Positions 7,455 through 14,350 are shown, counted from the first letter of the stretch. The stretch is DNA of 20,547 nucleotides from DTBU01 sp964568845 (GCA_964568845.1 CAZMSC010000024.1:1-20547), one strand, 5' to 3'. Program-made: numbers and translations. The notes: generated by a model not told the origin, from the sequence alone.

Positions 7455-8279
7455 TTGAATCCGTACATACCTAGGAAGGCGATTATAAGGTCTATTCGAG
7501 ATGAAACGCCGGATATAAAAACGTTTAGGATTGAATTTAAAGATGGAAGCTTCAGCTTTAAACCCGGACAATTCGTCATGGTCTCCGTTCTAGGGGTTGG
7601 AGAGTCGGCCATAAGCATATCCTCCCATCCTGAAGATGCAGATAAATTCATAGAATTGTCCGTTAGAAAAGTGGGAAATGTTACTGGAAGCCTCTTCAAG
7701 CTTAAACCCGGCTCCACTATTGGAATTAGAGGACCATTTGGCAACGGATGGCCTGTAGATAAAGCCTTGGGTAGAGACCTCTTAATCGTAGGCGGTGGGT
7801 GCGGTCAAGGTGATTTAAGACCAATAATTTTGGATGTTTTAAGGCATAGAGATCGTTATGGTAGGGTTGAGGTTCTCTATGGAGCTAGGACGCCTCAAGA
7901 TTTGATGTTTAGGTACGAGCATGAGCTGTGGGCTAGTGTGCCGGAAGGCTGTCTCATGCTAACTGTTGACGGTGTCCCACCGGGCGTAGAATGGAGGCAT
8001 AACGTTGGAGTGGTAACTAAGCTTTTTGAGAAAACCGCCATCAAGCCTGAAAACGGCCTGGTTTTCATATGTGGACCTGAGATTATGATGCACTTTGCCG
8101 TTAAGGGCTTGACGTCCATGGGCTTTAAAGGCGACCAGATATACCTCTCCATGGAGAGGAGGATGAAGTGCGGTGTAGGGAAGTGTGGACATTGTCAAAT
8201 AGGTGGTAAGTATGTCTGTAAAGATGGCCCAGTTTTCACGTATGATGACTTGGCATTTGAACCGGATAGGGTAGTTTAG
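7455..8279 (+). CDS. hydG: [NiFe] (sulf)hydrogenase gamma subunit, FAD/NAD(P)-binding oxidoreductase
   Basis: 274-residue ferredoxin-reductase-like subunit that by family carries FAD and exchanges electrons with NAD(P)(H). An N-terminal FAD-binding barrel (about 1-95) has FKPGQFVMVSV, AISISSHPED and IGIRGPFGNGW. A Rossmann domain (about 100-240) has VEVLYGARTPQDLMF and VFICGPEIMMHF. The C-terminal MKCGVGKCGHCQIGGKYVC (about 238-256) is the [2Fe-2S] binding segment, with the usual C-x4-C-x2-C-x8-C spacing. The dinucleotide loop reads GGGCGQGDLRP (about 113-123), where relatives usually have GGGIGLAPLRP; this could alter cofactor contacts. The start is TTG at 7455, 6 nt after the beta stop; no ATG fits the conserved N-terminus. 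Assignment is firm; preference for NADH or NADPH cannot be read. Confidence 0.9.
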   Translation: MNPYIPRKAIIRSIRDETPDIKTFRIEFKDGSFSFKPGQFVMVSVLGVGESAISISSHPEDADKFIELSVRKVGNVTGSLFKLKPGSTIGIRGPFGNGWPVDKALGRDLLIVGGGCGQGDLRPIILDVLRHRDRYGRVEVLYGARTPQDLMFRYEHELWASVPEGCLMLTVDGVPPGVEWRHNVGVVTKLFEKTAIKPENGLVFICGPEIMMHFAVKGLTSMGFKGDQIYLSMERRMKCGVGKCGHCQIGGKYVCKDGPVFTYDDLAFEPDRVV

Positions 8280-8290
8280 GAGGTGGAGGC

Positions 8291-9046
8291 TTGAAGCTTA
8301 AAATCGGTGTTTTTAAATTCACAAGCTGCTCAGGCTGTCAGATAGAGCTTCTAAGGCTTAATGAAAGACTTCCTGAACTACTCAACCTCGTAAGCGTTCA
8401 AAATTGGGCTATGGCTAGCTCTAACTTGCAACCAGGTCCATATGACATAGCCCTCGTAGAAGGCGGAATATCTACACCTGAAGCTATAGAAGAAGTTAAA
8501 ATGATAAGGAAGAATTCTAAAACCCTCGTAGCATTCGGTGACTGTGCTGTTACTGGTTGCATTCCATCTATAAGAAACTGGATGAAGCAGCGTGAAGCCG
8601 AGAGTTTGGTTTACCCGAACCCTGAACATATAACGTCTACAAGGGTTTACGCTGTGGACGAGTATGTTAAGGTGGACGTATACCTTAAGGGCTGTCCACC
8701 TAGTTTTGACAACATGCTTGAAGTGTTTAAGGCGGCGATTTTAAACGTTAGACCTAGGTTGAGACAGCACCCGGTCTGCATCGAGTGTAAATTTTACGAG
8801 AACGAGTGTCTTTTAACAACTTATAAGCAACCATGTATGGGTCCTGTCACGGCGGCTGGTTGCGGGGCCATTTGTCCACTTGTAGGGAGAGCCTGCGAAG
8901 GTTGCTATGGGCCCATGAGCAACCCCAACGTTAAATCTATGGTTGAGAAGCTTAGGGAAATCGGGTTAAGCGATGATGACATTGTGAGGAAGTTCAGGAA
9001 GTATGCTGGTATGTCTGAGCATTATAGGGAGGTGGCTAAGCTTTGA
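8291..9046 (+). CDS. hydD: [NiFe] (sulf)hydrogenase delta (small) subunit
   Basis: 251-residue small subunit that holds the iron-sulfur chain leading from the Ni-Fe site. FTSCSGCQIELL (about 11-22), GDCAVTGC (about 83-90) and KGCPPSFDNML (about 134-144) supply the proximal-cluster cysteines. The Cys-rich C-terminal part (CIECKFYENEC, PCMGPVTAAGCGAICP, RACEGCYGP) supplies ligands for the further clusters, as in group 3 enzymes. There is no Tat signal, so the enzyme is cytosolic. The start is TTG at 8291 with a strong AGGAGGTGGAG ribosome site that begins inside the gamma stop codon. The stop overlaps the alpha start by 4 bases (TTGA), so translation of the last two subunits is probably coupled. 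Confidence 0.94.
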   Translation: MKLKIGVFKFTSCSGCQIELLRLNERLPELLNLVSVQNWAMASSNLQPGPYDIALVEGGISTPEAIEEVKMIRKNSKTLVAFGDCAVTGCIPSIRNWMKQREAESLVYPNPEHITSTRVYAVDEYVKVDVYLKGCPPSFDNMLEVFKAAILNVRPRLRQHPVCIECKFYENECLLTTYKQPCMGPVTAAGCGAICPLVGRACEGCYGPMSNPNVKSMVEKLREIGLSDDDIVRKFRKYAGMSEHYREVAKL

Positions 9047-10314
9047 AAAATATTAAAATCGACTACTTGACTAGAGTTGAGGGGAAGGGTGGACTAGACT
9101 TAACAATTGAAGGTGGCGAAGTTAAAGACTTAAAGTTAAGGATATATGAAGAACCTAGGTTTTTCGAAGCGCTTCTCGTAGGTAGAAGGTTTGATGAGGC
9201 TGTTGAGTTAACCTCTAGGATATGCGGTATATGTTATGTGACGCATCAGATAACGTCCGTCAGGGCCATTGAGAAGGTGCTCGGCGTAGATGTCAATGAA
9301 CGTATACGGCTTTTGAGAAGGCTTATTGCCATCGGGGGGATCATAAGCAGCCATGCATTGCACGTATACCTACTAGCTCTCCCAGACTTCTTAAAACTAC
9401 CAGATGCCTTCTCGATAAACCCGGAGTTTTTACTGAAAGCCCTAAGGCTTAAGGGGGTTGGAGATAGAATCGTGGAGATAATCGGCGGGAGGGCTGTACA
9501 CCCGGTGACTATTGTGGTTGGAGGATTTACCTATACCCCTCCAAAGGGGAAGCTTAAACCGCTAAAGGACGAGCTTAAAGAGGTTAAGAAGACAGCCGCT
9601 GAAACAGTCCAGCTTATCTCAGCCGTTGACCTTCCAACCCTTAAAGTCGACTCTGAGAAGATCGCTCTATCCAATTCTGAAGAATACGCAATAAACGAGG
9701 GTAGGGTTAGGTCAAACAGGGGATTGGATATAACCGAAGATGAGTTTAGAAAATTTGTAAAAGAAGAGCAAGTGCCACACTCCACGGCTAAACACTCTAA
9801 AGTTGTGGGTAGAAGCTCCTACATGGTTGGCCCCCTCTCTAGACTGTGCTTAAACTTCCACCAGTTAAGCGACGACGCTAAAGGTCTTGCCGAAACAGTA
9901 GGCTTTAAACAGTCATCAGGTAACCCGTTTGAAGCCAACATAGCGAGGCTTCTTGAAATAGTGAGTTTAGCTGATGAAGCCATCGAGCTGATAGATTTAT
10001 ATGAAGAGGGTGAGGTCAAGGTACCGTTTAAGGTCAGGGGTGGAGAAGCCGCTGCAATAACAGAAGCCCCAAGGGGGATGAACTACCACTGGTATAGGCT
10101 GGACAACAACGGAATCATTAGAGCTGCTGATATTTCACCCCCGACATGTCAAAACGCTAGGAGAATAGAGGACGATTTAAGAGCATACGTTCCGACGATA
10201 GCCGATACGTCTGAGGAAGAGATAGCTCATAGATGCTCGATGCTCATCAGAGCCTACGACCCATGTATAAGTTGCTCAGTCCACAGTTTAACCGTGAAGG
10301 TTAGAAAAACATAG
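9043..10314 (+). CDS. hydA: [NiFe] (sulf)hydrogenase alpha (large, catalytic) subunit
   Basis: 423-residue catalytic subunit binding the Ni-Fe(CN)2CO centre; with the other three subunits it should interconvert H2 and protons with NAD(P)(H), and group 3b members can also reduce sulfur or polysulfide. The L1 motif RICGICYVTH gives C61, C64 and H68. The L2 motif DPCISCSVH gives D406, C408, C411 and H414. The N-terminal RVEG (about 11-14) supplies the conserved Glu, and NPEFLLKALRLKG resembles group 3 enzymes. All four nickel cysteines are present. Only nine residues follow H414, and whether they are cut off by a maturation protease is not clear. The start is TTG inside the delta stop. No Hyp maturation or protease genes are in the window. 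Group 3b is inferred from subunit make-up and order. Confidence 0.94.
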   Translation: MKNIKIDYLTRVEGKGGLDLTIEGGEVKDLKLRIYEEPRFFEALLVGRRFDEAVELTSRICGICYVTHQITSVRAIEKVLGVDVNERIRLLRRLIAIGGIISSHALHVYLLALPDFLKLPDAFSINPEFLLKALRLKGVGDRIVEIIGGRAVHPVTIVVGGFTYTPPKGKLKPLKDELKEVKKTAAETVQLISAVDLPTLKVDSEKIALSNSEEYAINEGRVRSNRGLDITEDEFRKFVKEEQVPHSTAKHSKVVGRSSYMVGPLSRLCLNFHQLSDDAKGLAETVGFKQSSGNPFEANIARLLEIVSLADEAIELIDLYEEGEVKVPFKVRGGEAAAITEAPRGMNYHWYRLDNNGIIRAADISPPTCQNARRIEDDLRAYVPTIADTSEEEIAHRCSMLIRAYDPCISCSVHSLTVKVRKT

Positions 10315-10394
10315 GCTCAAAGACGTAAAGCCTTAAAAGAATACCCACTTTCTAATTACTCAAGTTTTCACTGTGATAAATGTATTTCTTGAAC

Positions 10395-11171
10395 TCATGT
10401 AAGCTGTATAAGGATCATTCTTAACGCTATTAAGATGAATACTGCTGCCAGTATCTTCCTCAAAGCCTCCTCATTCAGTTTCTTCGAAAGTCTAGGTCCG
10501 AGTTGGGAGCCGCATAAGCCACCAATGACAATAGGTATGGCATGATTTAGCGTTACTATGTTGCCGGCTTGGAAGTGTAGAATCACAGCGGCAGTATTTG
10601 TTAACGCCATTCCAAAGACTGATGTAGCTGCTGCTACTTTAACTGGCATACCCATTCCAAGGATCATTATTGTTTCATCTACAGTCCCTCCGCCAGCTCC
10701 AAGCATTCCAGCTACAACACCACTGGTGAGGCTTGCGAATAAGGCTAAACAGACCATTTTAGCGGTTAATCTATCCATACTGGTTTTTGTTGCCATTGGA
10801 GCCTCTTCTAGGTTTCTGGTTTTTCTAAATAGCTGGATGGAAATTACTAGAAGGAAAACGCCAAACAGGAAGGCTAACGTCCTCGAACTTACAATATTCG
10901 CCAGATAAACCCCAATCATGGCGCCGGGTACGTCAAGTAAATCTAACAATACGCCTACCTTATAATTGATCTTCCCTTGCTTAGCATAGGCTAAAGTTGC
11001 AGAAACGGTTGTAAAGCTCATTGCTAATAAGCTTGTAGAAACCGCCTTCTGAGTTTCAATACCGAAACCGAGGACAAGTAGAGGCACGAAAAATACCCCA
11101 CCGCCTAAACCGACGATTGATGCTACCGTTGAAATGGTGAAGCTTAAAAGAAGTAGAATCAATTCTAGCAT
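10395..11171 (-). CDS. TauE/SafE family sulfite/anion exporter-type membrane protein
   Basis: 258-residue integral membrane protein with about eight hydrophobic segments in two homologous halves. The first half begins SIVGLGGGVFFVPLLVLGFG (about 18-37) followed by QKAVSTSLLAM. The second half repeats the pattern with GMLGAGGGTVDETIMILGMG (about 155-174) followed by KVAAATSVFGM. The paired GLGGG/GAGGG motifs and internal duplication are the mark of the TauE/SafE (DUF81) family, linked in studied members to export of sulfite, sulfoacetate or related anions. The ATG at 11171 has GGGAG 6 nt upstream. It lies 26 bp downstream of the RHH-PIN pair on the same strand and may be cotranscribed with it. 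It is convergent with hydA (80 bp). A tie to sulfur chemistry of the neighbouring sulfhydrogenase is suggestive only. Confidence 0.87.
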   Translation of the reverse strand: MLELILLLLSFTISTVASIVGLGGGVFFVPLLVLGFGIETQKAVSTSLLAMSFTTVSATLAYAKQGKINYKVGVLLDLLDVPGAMIGVYLANIVSSRTLAFLFGVFLLVISIQLFRKTRNLEEAPMATKTSMDRLTAKMVCLALFASLTSGVVAGMLGAGGGTVDETIMILGMGMPVKVAAATSVFGMALTNTAAVILHFQAGNIVTLNHAIPIVIGGLCGSQLGPRLSKKLNEEALRKILAAVFILIALRMILIQLT

Positions 11172-11197
11172 GTTATCTCCCTATTGTAAATCACCTT

Positions 11198-11635
11198 TTA
11201 CTGTTTAAGGTCTTTCAAATTTATAATATACGGCAGATATTCTCTGCTTATTTTTTCCATAAGCTTTTCATCTGCCGTATACATATAAGTGTTTTTCATA
11301 ATAGCTAGAGATATATAGGAAGAGTCGTATATTGTTATGCTGTTTTTAAACGCGACTTCTACCGTTTTCTTAGCATACCCACCTTTAAGGGGGTAAAGTT
11401 CAAATGAGAATGCATCTAATGCCTCCGCTATCTCTTTAATTTCTTCCTCTGAAAATAGCCTCTTATAGTATAAAGCATTTAAAACTTCGAAATTTATGTT
11501 CTCTGGAGCTATAAGTTTTAATTCTCCACTAATATACTTATCTCTGATTTCTAAAGCTTTATCTGAACCCTCCTCATATACGAACCACTTTACCACTATG
11601 CTGGCGTCAACAACTACGACTAACATATCGCTCAT
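11198..11635 (-). CDS. vapC: VapC-type PIN-domain ribonuclease toxin
   Basis: PIN-domain RNase expected to cleave structured RNA when freed from its antitoxin. The acidic catalytic set is visible: Asp in VVVDASIVVKWF near the N-terminus, Glu in NFEVLNAL, Asp in IYDSSYISLAI, and Asp in YTADEKL. From ATG 11635 the protein has 145 residues, typical for VapC. The open frame extends 45 bases further to an ATG at 11680, but that segment lies inside vapB and is not PIN-like; ATG 11635 or 11626 puts the first beta strand at the usual place. It overlaps the 3' end of vapB in another frame, a common arrangement that couples translation. Confidence 0.85.
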   Translation of the reverse strand: MSDMLVVVVDASIVVKWFVYEEGSDKALEIRDKYISGELKLIAPENINFEVLNALYYKRLFSEEEIKEIAEALDAFSFELYPLKGGYAKKTVEVAFKNSITIYDSSYISLAIMKNTYMYTADEKLMEKISREYLPYIINLKDLKQ

Positions 11636-11849
11636 CTCTAAACATCCGTATAATCTCCTCAGCTTTCGGCTCTCCTCCACTCTTTTTCCTTAATTTTTCA
11701 TTTAATAGGACAGCCTTCGCCAAGTTCCTCCTCCTCTCCTCCTCTATCTTAGTTCTTATAGCATTTCTGATAAATTCGCTCCAATTGATCCTAATCTGCC
11801 TCATCAACTTCTTTGTCTCCTCATCCACTCTTACAGTGATTGTTGTCAT
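11607..11849 (-). CDS. vapB: VapB-type ribbon-helix-helix antitoxin
   Basis: 80-residue partner of the following PIN toxin. The first 14 residues, MTTITVRVDEETKK, form the RHH DNA-contacting strand and the start of helix 1; INWSEFIRNAIRTKIEEERR (about 21-40) is helix 2. The basic and helical tail (about 41-80) should wrap the toxin. Such proteins neutralise VapC and repress their own promoter. A TATA-like TGTATATATT on the reverse strand at 11861-11870 is only about 17 bp from the ATG, closer than normal, so either the real promoter is elsewhere or that A/T tract is part of the operator. The gene overlaps vapC by about 29 bases. Confidence 0.8.
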   Translation of the reverse strand: MTTITVRVDEETKKLMRQIRINWSEFIRNAIRTKIEEERRRNLAKAVLLNEKLRKKSGGEPKAEEIIRMFRDERYVSRSC

Positions 11850-12018
11850 ACAAGTGTTACAATATATACATTCCTATGAACTTTTCTAAGGTGCTATCCT
11901 TGCAACGTAATAAAGTATCGATGTGCACAGTCAAAACACACGCCTTCCACTCCAAGACCTTAAATCATCTATTGCGGTGCTTCTTTAACTCAGAAACCTT
12001 ACACATACGTCCATATGT

Positions 12019-12037
12019 AATCTTCTTCAAGAAGATT
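12019..12037. repeat. Perfect inverted repeat upstream of the UroD-like gene
   Basis: AATCTTCTT and AAGAAGATT flank a single central C, a perfect 9-bp palindrome. It ends 25 bp before the TATA box at 12062. It is not followed by a T run, so it is a better candidate for an operator than for a terminator. No gene is seen in 11871-12055 around it. Confidence 0.5.
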
Positions 12038-12055
12038 GCAAAAAGGGATTCTACG

Positions 12056-12071
12056 AAAAGGGTTATATTTT
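12056..12071 (+). promoter_or_regulatory. BRE and TATA box of the UroD-like gene
   Basis: GAAAAGGGTTATATTT combines a purine-rich BRE with a TATA box centred near 12067. Transcription should begin near 12093. This lies downstream of the GTG at 12080 and about 8 nt upstream of the GTG at 12101, which is why the latter is preferred as the start. Confidence 0.5.
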
Positions 12072-12100
12072 AGCTGGTAGTGTTCTTTTACCCGATTTAC

Positions 12101-13147
12101 GTGGATTCTAAAGGCAGAGTCTTAGCTGCTTTAAGAGGAGAGCCGGTGGATAAGATACCCTTCACGATCTACGATATCCTCATACCTAAAGGTGAGCTTT
12201 GGGAGGGTCTCAGAAAGATGGGTTTAACCCCTATAACCAGCATCTCAGTATTCTATGAAAAATTGTTGAAGGTGAAGATTAAACGGGTTATTGAGGGAGA
12301 CTATGTGTACACGTTTTACGAGACACCAGTTGGAACAGTCTACGCGAGGCATAGGATTAACCTTAAGCCTGGATCCGGGGACTCTTGGATTGTTGAGCAC
12401 CCGATTAAGAAGCCCGATGACTATAAGGTGGTAAACTATATTTTTAGAAACACGGATATTACACCGCTTCGAGAAGAAGACGTTCTTAGACAGGTTGAAC
12501 GGTTTAAAGATGACCGTGTTTTTTGGGCTTGGGTGGATAGAACACCGATGCAGAAGATGCTTATAGAGCTTGTAGGGTATAGGAGGCTTGCAATAGACCT
12601 GTATAGAAACCGGGAGCCTTTAGATGAGCTTTACGATACTCTCGCCAGTAGGACTGAAGTGATTTGTGAAATCGCTTCAGAATCTCCCATAGAACTCGTA
12701 TGGTGTGGAGATAACGTGAACGGTATAGTTTTGGGGTCTAGAGTTTTCGAGAAGTATCATCTACCAATCTATAGACATATGTCTAAATTGTTTGAAAAGA
12801 ACGGTAAAACTCTCATAGTCCATATGGATGGGAAACTGAACTGTCTAAAACACCTCATAACTAGCTCCGGTATCAAAGTTGTGGAAGCCTTTACACCGCC
12901 ACCCATGGGCGACCTCCCCCTCAGAGAAGCTAGAAGCATATGGGGTGAAAACATTAAAATATGGATAAACTTCCCCGAATCAATCCTCCTCAACGAGGAA
13001 AGCTACATTAAACAGTATACGTTAAACCTATTAGAGGAGATATCCTTCGAAAAAGGTTTTCTAATAGGTATAACTGAAGATATAGCACCCGGCTATGAAA
13101 GCAGACTTAAAATAGTAGCTGGAATCTTAAACTTAGAGAAAATGTAG
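12101..13147 (+). CDS. Uroporphyrinogen decarboxylase superfamily protein, probable methyltransferase-like enzyme
   Basis: About 348 residues from GTG 12101. The opening DSKGRVLAALRGEPVDKIPF is the classic start of UroD-fold proteins of the MtaA/CmuA/MtbA type (the pattern is RV-AAL-GE-VD-IP), a TIM barrel acting on porphyrins or on corrinoid/coenzyme-M methyl groups. WCGDNVNG and VHMDGKLNCLKHL (His near residue 241, Asp near 243) lie in the active-site region, followed by VEAFTPPPMGD and the C-terminal GITEDIAPG. The His-x-Cys zinc motif of the coenzyme M methyltransferases reads HMD here, and the heme-pathway RQAGRY signature is absent, so neither role is assured. An open frame reaches back to GTG 12080, but the promoter favours 12101. 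It stands alone between two toxin-antitoxin pairs with no corrinoid protein nearby. Confidence 0.8.
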   Translation: MDSKGRVLAALRGEPVDKIPFTIYDILIPKGELWEGLRKMGLTPITSISVFYEKLLKVKIKRVIEGDYVYTFYETPVGTVYARHRINLKPGSGDSWIVEHPIKKPDDYKVVNYIFRNTDITPLREEDVLRQVERFKDDRVFWAWVDRTPMQKMLIELVGYRRLAIDLYRNREPLDELYDTLASRTEVICEIASESPIELVWCGDNVNGIVLGSRVFEKYHLPIYRHMSKLFEKNGKTLIVHMDGKLNCLKHLITSSGIKVVEAFTPPPMGDLPLREARSIWGENIKIWINFPESILLNEESYIKQYTLNLLEEISFEKGFLIGITEDIAPGYESRLKIVAGILNLEKM

Positions 13148-13177
13148 ATTATGTTAAGATTACCCTTGCATATTCTA

Positions 13178-13200
13178 CTTAATTTTTTGAAGGTTTTTAA
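13178..13200 (+). terminator. T-rich terminator after the UroD-like gene
   Basis: Two runs of five to six T (TTTTTT and TTTTT) occur 35 to 50 bases after the stop codon at 13147. This is the usual oligo-T signal for archaeal transcription end. No stem is needed or seen. Confidence 0.4.
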
Positions 13201-13256
13201 TTACTTCCAGTGCTCTATTTATATACTCCTCCGCTCTCACTTCCATGTTTCTGCTA

Positions 13257-13587
13257 TTATAACTTTAATAGGTCTACAGCTCTATGGCATCTCCAATATC
13301 CCTCTTCTTATATAGTCCACTGCTTTCCATAAGCATTGTAAAACTCCTTAACCGCGTAATCTATGGATGTCATTCCAACCATATACCTGTATAGTTCATC
13401 CCAACATTACTCAAGTAGGAAGAAAGCTATGATGGTTGGAGCATCAACCACCATCATGACTCTTCTCATACTAGTAGAGAAATCTTTAGGTACGCTCCAT
13501 GAACTTACCTCCAACATATCCATAATCTTTTTAAAGCCCTCTTCAGCTTCCTCACAGGAGGACGCATCTCTCGGTGTTAGAGAAAGT
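13257..13587 (-). pseudogene. Decayed unidentified protein-coding gene
   Basis: On the reverse strand one frame stays protein-like from 13587 to a double stop near 13257 but is broken by two in-frame TAA codons (13409-13407 and 13310-13308). The pieces join smoothly without a frameshift: PRDASSCEEAEEGFKKIMDM, then SWSVPKDFSTSMRRVMMVVD and APTIIAFFLLE, stop, CWDELYRYMVGMTSIDYAVK and EFYNAYGKQWTI, stop, EEGYWRCHRAVDLLKL. An in-frame TAA at 13590-13588 may mark a third lesion, with VIFVI before it. No start codon fits. The family was not recognised. Composition looks like a soluble archaeal protein and not random translation. A 23-codon fragment, MEVRAEEYINRALEVIKNLQ and three more residues (13246-13175), follows on the same strand; it resembles the first helix of HEPN or PaREP1 proteins, but is too short to name. 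Confidence 0.5.
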
Positions 13588-13595
13588 TTAAATTA

Positions 13596-13605
13596 CAAAT
13601 ATAAC
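13596..13605 (+). promoter_or_regulatory. TATA box of the AbrB-PIN pair
   Basis: CAAATATAAC is centred about 28 bp upstream of the TTG at 13629. It predicts a leaderless transcript beginning at the TTG and supports that start. Confidence 0.45.
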
Positions 13606-13628
13606 ATTTTCATACTTAGTGGTTAAAC

Positions 13629-13883
13629 TTGGAGATAAAGAGGAAAATTGGCCAGAAGGGGCAGATCGTTATCCCAAAGATCATTAGGGAGTTCTTGACA
13701 GTTGGTCCGGGAGATGAAGTCATCATAGAGGTTAGGGGGAAAGAGATTTTAATTAGATCTAAGATGGATCCGGTAAAGTTTGTTGAAGACTTCTGCTCAA
13801 CAGGAGGGAGAAAGTTGAACGAGAAAATTAACTTGGAAAAGTTGCTCGAAGAGGAGGTTGAAGAAAGGTTTGCTTTACATTGA
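13629..13883 (+). CDS. AbrB/MazE-type (SpoVT-AbrB) antitoxin
   Basis: 84-residue swapped-hairpin DNA-binding protein. IKRKIGQKGQIVIPKIIREF (about 3-22), followed by VGPGDEVIIEVRGKEILIRS (about 25-44), is the full AbrB fold. The acidic helical tail (about 50-84; NLEKLLEEEVEERF near the end) is the likely toxin-binding part. Such proteins pair with PIN toxins, neutralise them and repress the operon. The TTG start at 13629 is supported by the TATA box 28 bp upstream. It overlaps the PIN gene by about 26 bases. Confidence 0.85.
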   Translation: MEIKRKIGQKGQIVIPKIIREFLTVGPGDEVIIEVRGKEILIRSKMDPVKFVEDFCSTGGRKLNEKINLEKLLEEEVEERFALH

Positions 13884-14277
13884 TTCGAACGTTTTCATAT
13901 ATCCGATCATTTACAACGAAACTGCTATATTAGAGTCGAAGAATTGTAAAAATTTTCTCTTAAAGATTGCGTCTGGGGAAATAGAAGCCTATACATCGCT
14001 CATCACGTGGGATGAGGTTACATGGATTGTTGGAAGAATCTTAGGGGTCGAGGCTTCATTAGATCAAGGTAGAAAGTTTCTCAGGTTTCCAAACTTAAAG
14101 TTTCTCGGAGTCCGAAGGACGACTATTTTAAAAGCACAGGAAATAATGGAGAAGTATAGGCTTAAGCCGAGGGATGCTATACATGCAGCTACAGCCATCG
14201 AAAGCAAGATAACTACTATAGTAAGCTATGATAGAGACTTCGACAGTATCGGTGAGCTGAGAAGAATTGAGCCATGA
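13858..14277 (+). CDS. PIN-domain ribonuclease toxin (VapC-like) paired with the AbrB antitoxin
   Basis: 139 residues with the PIN acidic set: Asp in LYIDSNVFIYPI (about 6-17), Glu in TWDEVTWIV, Asp in KPRDAIHAATAI, and Asp in SYDRDFDSI near the C-terminus. It is expected to be a Mg-dependent RNase held inactive by the preceding protein. TTG at 13858 directly follows GAGGAGG with no spacing, so the TTG at 13870 (residue 5) could be the true start; the first catalytic strand is kept either way. The stop codon (TGA 14275-14277) overlaps an ATG opening a 35-codon frame discussed in the findings. It is not a close match to the other PIN protein in this window, so these are two separate systems. 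Confidence 0.87.
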   Translation: MKKGLLYIDSNVFIYPIIYNETAILESKNCKNFLLKIASGEIEAYTSLITWDEVTWIVGRILGVEASLDQGRKFLRFPNLKFLGVRRTTILKAQEIMEKYRLKPRDAIHAATAIESKITTIVSYDRDFDSIGELRRIEP

Positions 14278-14338
14278 ATTTCACAATAGCGAATAATTGG
14301 GGTTTCCTCCTATGCGCTGAAGATTACGCCCCCCCTCC

Positions 14339-14350
14339 AAGATATATCTT
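14339..14350. repeat. 12-bp palindrome with TATA core
   Basis: AAGATATATCTT is a perfect palindrome in the 200-bp gap between the AbrB-PIN pair and the GNAT gene. It directly follows a run of seven C. It could be a promoter element or a protein site; nothing in the sequence decides. Confidence 0.25.

Noticed and set aside
11636..11680. Longer N-terminus of the first PIN protein from ATG 11680
   Set aside because: The added residues lie inside vapB and do not belong to the PIN fold, which begins at MLVVVVDAS.
11840..12073. 77-codon plus-strand frame before the UroD-like gene
   Set aside because: Composition is not protein-like, it overlaps the vapB start and includes the palindrome and promoter.
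13363..13626. 87-codon plus-strand frame
   Set aside because: It is low-complexity and Ser-rich; the opposite strand carries the protein-like, decayed gene.
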